Assembly (NCBI GenBank): GCA_001772865.1
Contig: MEVD01000013.1
Coordinates: 1 to 46,713 of the forward strand
Direction: 5' to 3'
Length of the DNA: 46,713 bases
Origin: a candidate division WWE3 bacterium RIFCSPHIGHO2_02_FULL_38_14
GTDB lineage: Bacteria; Patescibacteriota; WWE3; UBA101185; UBA10185
Each line of letters begins with the position of its first letter. Position 1 is the first letter of the stretch. The notes below the pieces were generated by a model, which saw only the letters and a program-made list of their open reading frames with translations, searched no databases and was not told the origin of the DNA. A program made the translations under genes and the position numbers. This document shows positions 41,832 through 46,713 of the stretch, piece by piece.

Positions 41832-43493
41832 TTACCTTCCGACAATTTCCAAAGGAGCGATTATTTCTCCTTTAACTTCTACAGAAATTATATCAAAAGT
41901 TAAACCGGTCTTTTTGGAAATATCAGTCTCTATATAATAATTGCCGTTCATTAACGGTGTGCTGATAAAAAATTGTCCTAGTGCATTTGTTTTTAATGCT
42001 CTCACCGATTCGCCTTTTTGATTTTTTATTATTATTACCGCCCCTTCAACTGATTGACCGGCGTTGTTTTTTATAGTTCCCAATAATATATTCGGTCTGT
42101 CGGCTAACGGCTGTTTGGTAGAGTATGAAGCGCTTACAGCACCCGTACCGTACGGCTGCGCCTCCACAGCAACCGGTTTTTTAATTTCCTTGTCTTTGAA
42201 CTCGTTAAAAGTGGATTTCAATTTTGTGTAATCAACCGAAAGCTGGGATTTTTCCTGCTCCAGCTTTTGTATTTTTTCCTGAGTATCTACATTTACCTGT
42301 CCTTCCTGTTTTGACTTTTCCAGGTCCACTTTTAGTTTATCGATTTCTTTAGTCAAATTAGTATTTTCCTGCTTAATTGCTTCTATTACACTTTGGGCCT
42401 GCTTTTTTACACTGCCTTCCTGCTCTTCTCCTTCTCTGGAAATCACATTTTTATACATTTCGTCGCGTTTTATCTGATCAATAAGCCTCTTTAATTGGTC
42501 CGTTTTGCTTTCCAAATCGGATTCCATTACTTGTTGTTCACTCGTTCTTAAAACTTTTTCCCCCCGAACCGGAAGAATAATTTCCCCCCTATCAGGAATT
42601 AAACTGGTAAACATTCTCCCCGTCCTCCTATCAGGCGTTATAGGAGTTAAAGGAATAAAAGCGCTGATTGAAGGCATTATTACACCCGCCGGCACCGAAG
42701 GAGGCACGGCTGATTTTATTATTTGAAGCTGTTCGGAAGTGAGCTGTTCAGCAGACGGATGCGTGATATAAGACGGCTTAATGATGTCAGCGGCTTCAGG
42801 TTTGGGAGGCGCTGCTTCTTCTTTTACCTCTTTTGCTTCTTTTAGTTCTCCAGGTTTGGCTTCCGACCCAACTTCCGGAATTACTTCAGTTACAGGTTTT
42901 ACATGCGGAGCGGGCTGTACCGGCTGATAATATTGAGGTTCCTGAACTGCAACCGAAATATACGGCGACGGGGCCGGTGTTATATACGTTTCTCCCATAA
43001 AAGCGTCCCGGACTTTTTTAATATATTCGGCTTCCTGAATATCCAGCTTGTCTATTTTAGGAGTTTTATTCTGATACTCCAGATATTCTTCCAATTTTCT
43101 CCTGCTTGAAGTAGGCGCTAAAGTAACAAGTTCGTGTTTCACAACAGCCAGATTTTGATACAAAAATATCGGGGGAACATTTAGTTCCCTTTGCCAGATC
43201 ATTTGGGTAGGACTGTACATTGAACGGAGAAAATTAACGATCCACTGGTCCAAGCCTCTGTCGGCTATAGAAAAAAATGCCAAACCCAGCCCGAGAATAG
43301 CAAAGAATAAAGTTAACGGAAATTTAAAAATTCCCGCTAAGGTGCTGAAGCACAGCCATGCCAACCCCCCGAATACCATTAAATAAGCAAACTGTCTCAT
43401 AGTTAGATCGCCAATTAATTTAAATTCGACGTCCATTATATTTTGCGGGACGGCGTGTTGTTTGTTGGTAACTTGTACTTCTTTTATAGGCAT
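41832..43493 (-). CDS. PrgI-family (VirB3-like) membrane protein with coiled coil and CnaB-like domain
   Basis: The 553-residue protein has a PrgI N-terminus (1 to about 130): FKLIGDLTMRQFAYLMVFGGLAWL and ILGLGLAFFSIADRGLDQWIVNFLRSMYSP with two helices. A Pro-rich stretch (about 170-280) and a coiled coil (about 325-420) follow. The last 80 residues (from LLGTIKNNAGQSVEGAVIII) are a carboxypeptidase-regulatory/CnaB-like beta sandwich. PrgI/VirB3 proteins anchor the ATPase of type IV secretion to the membrane; the added surface-type domain is unusual. TATAAT ends ten bases before the ATG. It leads the PrgI-TraC-VirB4 block. Confidence 0.87.
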   Translation of the reverse strand: MPIKEVQVTNKQHAVPQNIMDVEFKLIGDLTMRQFAYLMVFGGLAWLCFSTLAGIFKFPLTLFFAILGLGLAFFSIADRGLDQWIVNFLRSMYSPTQMIWQRELNVPPIFLYQNLAVVKHELVTLAPTSSRRKLEEYLEYQNKTPKIDKLDIQEAEYIKKVRDAFMGETYITPAPSPYISVAVQEPQYYQPVQPAPHVKPVTEVIPEVGSEAKPGELKEAKEVKEEAAPPKPEAADIIKPSYITHPSAEQLTSEQLQIIKSAVPPSVPAGVIMPSISAFIPLTPITPDRRTGRMFTSLIPDRGEIILPVRGEKVLRTSEQQVMESDLESKTDQLKRLIDQIKRDEMYKNVISREGEEQEGSVKKQAQSVIEAIKQENTNLTKEIDKLKVDLEKSKQEGQVNVDTQEKIQKLEQEKSQLSVDYTKLKSTFNEFKDKEIKKPVAVEAQPYGTGAVSASYSTKQPLADRPNILLGTIKNNAGQSVEGAVIIIKNQKGESVRALKTNALGQFFISTPLMNGNYYIETDISKKTGLTFDIISVEVKGEIIAPLEIVGR

Positions 43494-43553
43494 TTCTTAA
43501 ATCATTATATAAGAAAATATCTTATTGCGTCAGTGGCAGAACCAATGAATGAA

Positions 43554-46500
43554 CTATTTCAGCTTTATGTAAAAAAACTTATCTGTTAAAAGACTATCTC
43601 TAACAACACCTTTTTCTCCTTCAATTGCAACCTTAGTAACAGATGCATCTAAGTTCAATCCGAAAGGAGGATTAAATATGAACTCCACAGGGTCGGCTAA
43701 AGTACCCGGCTGTTTTTGCCAGTATAATCTGTATTCCATATTATCAGAGTTAATTACCGATTGGCTTGAAAGGTCAAAGTTTATTACCAGTTTCAATATT
43801 TTACCGGTTTCAAGCTTAAATCCGGTTTCAAACGAATTGTAAACACCTTCTTTTGATATAACTATTTCTTTAAATATATCTTTTTCGGGTTCATCGGCAT
43901 AAAAAAGCTTGGCGCCGGTGAGTTTTGTTCCGGTTTGGGTCAAAACTCGCACATAATTTGTATAAGGCCCGCCCGGCCAAGCATCGTCCGTTCCATTATG
44001 AATATAATCCAGAGTCAGTTCGCCTCTTAATAATCCGTCTCTGGTTAATGACGAAACTTCGTATTTCATTTTATTTTCCACAAAATAATTTGACTTCGTA
44101 CCGCCTAAGTTAGCATTAACCACGTATAAATAGTCGCCCTCAGCACTCACAAGCGATCCGTCCCAATGTCCTTTATTTAATACAGCCGCAAACTGGTTGT
44201 TGAATAAATGCACCAAAATATGCTTTTCGTTCAGTGATTTATTCATATTGCTAAATAGGTCCGACATTTTTTCTTTAGAAAGCGCAAAAATGCTTTCGAG
44301 CAGCTTGCTTCCTAAAATTGTCAGAAAAGACCTTTTTTGATCAGAGCCGTTGCTGTAATTAAACTCGCTGTGGAACTGGGTTTTTTCAAATAAATTATCG
44401 GCAGTAATTTCTTCGTTGTATGCGGCTAAAAATGTTGGTCCGGCTACCTTTAACAGGCTTTGCACAAATGCCAGATCAACCGCTATCACACCGTCAAAAT
44501 GATCACCGTTAAGCCTGTAAAACAAATTGTCTATATCCTGTGCAGACCCCGGAAAGTTCGGATTCCAGTTTGCATTTCTTATATAAAATTTAGTTTCTTT
44601 TAACAAGTTTTCAATAGGTTTTGGCGGTTCTATTTTAATATTTCTTACATCAATCTGGCCGTCCGGATTATAAACATCATCTATTGTAAGTGATTTTATT
44701 TTCCCCTTTTCAAGTTCTAAAATCGCATAGGAACCTACAAATCCTCCCGTCGGCCTGATTTCATTAGAATTTTGGAACAGAATCAGATATTTTTTAATTT
44801 CGGAAGTTCCCAAAAGCTCCGGTACAGATTCAGTAGCAGACAATAACAAGTCTAGCCCGCCGGAAACGTTATTAATTATTTTTTCAAATTCCAAAACGTT
44901 AGGCACGAGGCTTTGAGGCAGGGTGTTTGTGTCGGTGTTTTTAATATTCGCTAGAGCCAGCTGCAGATTATTTTTGGCTATTTCTATATTAACTTTAGCC
45001 TGGGCGAAATCTTCTTCAACCAAGTATTTATCAGAGTTCGGCTTTATGGTTTCCCATATTTGATTAAAAGGATTTGCGGCTTTGGACAAATTGTAGGCTG
45101 ACTTGGAAAAGTAAGACGCTGAAGTTAGAAGCCCGTTTAAAGAATCATGTTGTTCCGATCTTCCCAGAATTTTAAAAATCCATTTAACCTTGGAAAAAGA
45201 ATTCTGTGCTTTTGAAAAACTTAAATAAGCTTCATTAGCTTTGTTCTTTGAAGCTTCGGAATCCAGCTGTGTAACAAGTGTGGGAATCTGCTCCAAAGAT
45301 TTTACCGCCGCCTTTACGGTAAAATAAGTCTGGCCTACAGGCAGAACAATAAAAATCATCATAAATGAAAGAAGAACGGAGGCAGGTATTAAAACCCGGG
45401 TATTAAATTGTTTTGTTTCCTGCGCAGGTATCACTTTTACCAAAGGCTCTTTCGCCGGAATTTCATTCACACCCGCCAGTGATGTGATCCCCTCCTTAAC
45501 TTCTACAGCCAGCTGAGGTTTTTCCTGAACAGGCGCCAGCGAACTTACCGCCACTTTAGCCTTTAGCTTTTCTTCTATTAACTTTGTCGGCTTGAATGTA
45601 TTTTCATTAACGTTATATCCAAAAGAAGTTAATGTCTTAATTAATCCAAATCTGAAAGGGATTTTAGCCTCCCATTTTATGATTTCCAGGTTTTCCCTGT
45701 CAGGGGCTTTTACTTCAAAAAAATTAAAGCTTGAAGGTTCTGGTTTAAAACTGATTTGTATATCTCCGTCGGCCAGGCTTTTTAATAAATAAGCAATTTC
45801 CAAATTTGAAAAAGGCTCGTTAGCAACCAGGTTAAAAATTCTGCCTTCGGTACTCGGGCTGAAAAGAGATTTAATTAAACCTGAAACCACATCCGAAACA
45901 AACAAATAGTACTGCTTTTTGGAACCGTCGCCGTAAACAGTCAGATTCTTCTTATTTACCATTTCATTCATCATACTGCCCAAGTTTCCGCCGGCTGAAA
46001 AGTCCATTTTAGGTCCGTAAACTTCGGGAACTCGGACAATTCTTGCGTTTACAGTATTTTTCTTAAAATATTCCCAAACCAGTGCTTCAGCATATCTTTT
46101 CGCCTCCGTCAGAGAGAATTTCTTTTCTTCTTCATTGGTACCCCCGAAATATTTGTTTAAATCAACCGGTGACATCAATCCCTGATATACATCTATTGTT
46201 GAGGCAAGCACAAATTTTGCCTGGGATTTTACCGCAAGATCCAAAAGGTTTTTAGTACCTAAAGCATTGGTTAGAAGAGCGTCTAAATTAACATCGGTTT
46301 GATTAAAAAGATATGATTCCAACCCCGCCAAATGAAAAATATAATCTACGGTACCGATTTCTTCCGGAAGCTCCCTACCAATATCAACATCAAATAACGC
46401 AAATTTAGGATTGGTTAATAAATGTTCTACGTAATTCTGTTTGCCTGTTCTAAAATTATCCAAAACTACAACTCTGGCGTCCTTCAACAATAAAGTTTCA

Positions 46501-46592
46501 GCCAAATGGGAACCTATAAACCCGGCTCCGCCGGCTATTAATACCGTAGGTGCAAGGGCAGTCTTTTGAATAACTTGTTTCTGAACGGGCAT
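43554..46592 (-). CDS. NAD-dependent epimerase-like domain fused to DUF4012
   Basis: The 1012-residue protein joins an extended-SDR domain (about 13-335; GGAGFIGSHL near 20-29, VVLDNFRTG, ASTIDVYQG) to a membrane helix (about 397-420) and a large DUF4012 domain (about 430-1012). The DUF4012 signature is KYLILFQNSNEIRPTGGFVGSYAILEL, followed by VYNPDGQ. The SDR Tyr-x3-Lys is not seen: the segment reads SLTEAKRYAEALV, with Leu where Tyr is expected. DUF4012 is related to LytR-CpsA-Psr-type surface-glycan proteins by genome context. TATACT (46600-46605) ends seven bases before the ATG. It may start the secretion operon (60 bases to the PrgI gene). Confidence 0.92.
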   Translation of the reverse strand: MPVQKQVIQKTALAPTVLIAGGAGFIGSHLAETLLLKDARVVVLDNFRTGKQNYVEHLLTNPKFALFDVDIGRELPEEIGTVDYIFHLAGLESYLFNQTDVNLDALLTNALGTKNLLDLAVKSQAKFVLASTIDVYQGLMSPVDLNKYFGGTNEEEKKFSLTEAKRYAEALVWEYFKKNTVNARIVRVPEVYGPKMDFSAGGNLGSMMNEMVNKKNLTVYGDGSKKQYYLFVSDVVSGLIKSLFSPSTEGRIFNLVANEPFSNLEIAYLLKSLADGDIQISFKPEPSSFNFFEVKAPDRENLEIIKWEAKIPFRFGLIKTLTSFGYNVNENTFKPTKLIEEKLKAKVAVSSLAPVQEKPQLAVEVKEGITSLAGVNEIPAKEPLVKVIPAQETKQFNTRVLIPASVLLSFMMIFIVLPVGQTYFTVKAAVKSLEQIPTLVTQLDSEASKNKANEAYLSFSKAQNSFSKVKWIFKILGRSEQHDSLNGLLTSASYFSKSAYNLSKAANPFNQIWETIKPNSDKYLVEEDFAQAKVNIEIAKNNLQLALANIKNTDTNTLPQSLVPNVLEFEKIINNVSGGLDLLLSATESVPELLGTSEIKKYLILFQNSNEIRPTGGFVGSYAILELEKGKIKSLTIDDVYNPDGQIDVRNIKIEPPKPIENLLKETKFYIRNANWNPNFPGSAQDIDNLFYRLNGDHFDGVIAVDLAFVQSLLKVAGPTFLAAYNEEITADNLFEKTQFHSEFNYSNGSDQKRSFLTILGSKLLESIFALSKEKMSDLFSNMNKSLNEKHILVHLFNNQFAAVLNKGHWDGSLVSAEGDYLYVVNANLGGTKSNYFVENKMKYEVSSLTRDGLLRGELTLDYIHNGTDDAWPGGPYTNYVRVLTQTGTKLTGAKLFYADEPEKDIFKEIVISKEGVYNSFETGFKLETGKILKLVINFDLSSQSVINSDNMEYRLYWQKQPGTLADPVEFIFNPPFGLNLDASVTKVAIEGEKGVVRDSLLTDKFFYIKLK

Positions 46593-46599
46593 TACATTA

Positions 46600-46605
46600 A
46601 GTATA
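46600..46605 (-). promoter_or_regulatory. -10 box, leaderless type
   Basis: TATACT on the minus strand ends seven bases before the ATG at 46592. The remaining 100 bases to the window end show no gene. Confidence 0.5.
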
Positions 46606-46713
46606 TTTTTATATGTGGATATTTACAAGATTTAATGCCAATCAAGAACGTCCTGTCATTACAAAACCGCCAATCAAGTGTAAATAGTTTAATCGTGCTA
46701 TATAATCTGAATA

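Noticed and set aside
1-46713. CRISPR array, insertion sequence, prophage or rRNA
   Set aside because: No regularly spaced repeats, transposase, phage structural gene or rRNA segment was seen on reading both strands.

Overview
The window is AT-rich, gene-dense and bacterial. It looks like a member of the Candidate Phyla Radiation (Patescibacteria), most likely the Microgenomates side. The grounds are a gene mix typical of that group: an epimerase-DUF4012 fusion, PrgI plus VirB4-like ATPase, VanW, GldF-GldG, a membrane diadenylate cyclase, and many small secreted or hypothetical proteins. UGA is used as a stop (for example the ASCH gene ending at 7882), so this is not a UGA-recoded lineage. 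No rRNA or ribosomal protein gene is present, so the placement is an inference.

Layout. 1-5480: minus-strand polysaccharide operon with a GH113-like hydrolase (cut by the window edge), a GT-C membrane glycosyltransferase, a cellulose-synthase-like GT2 and a GH8-like glucanase. 5684-6731: two divergent, compositionally foreign small genes bracketed by long-loop hairpins; one seems to need a -1 frameshift. 6771-9079: nucleotide-handling genes (UDG-like, ASCH, HAD, MazG) around tRNA-Ser(CGA). 9213-13788: GldA-like ATPase, GldF-GldG fusion and a NAGPA-type phosphodiester glycosidase. 13804-17707: small metabolic and hypothetical genes. 17911-20725: accessory region ending in tRNA-Gln(CTG), with nested repeats that look like recombination junctions at the tRNA 3' end. 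20776-26098: hypothetical protein, NYN protein, VanW protein and PsbP-like anchored proteins. 26373-30560: tRNA-Glu(CTC), Nudix, DUF1996 and two more foreign, hairpin-terminated genes. 30579-38284: YdjM-like protein, a CdaA-CdaR fusion, a DPBB-like secreted protein, transglutaminase-like protein, acylphosphatase, SLOG protein, GT-B-like protein and M29 aminopeptidase. 38375-46592: minus-strand operon with epimerase-DUF4012, PrgI, a separate VirB4/TraC N-domain and the VirB4 ATPase, probably a cell-envelope secretion or conjugation-like machine.

Expression. Most genes have a TATAAT-like box exactly 6-8 bases before the start codon and no Shine-Dalgarno, which implies leaderless mRNAs. A minority (5997, 6345, 26964, 29601, 34712) have a strong Shine-Dalgarno. 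For 5997, 6345 and 26964 a good -10 box lies 31-39 bases upstream of the start. The first four of the five also have higher GC and a GC-rich long-loop hairpin without a U-tract just after the stop. This two-class split, and the cassette-like junctions at tRNA-Gln, are the main things to follow up.
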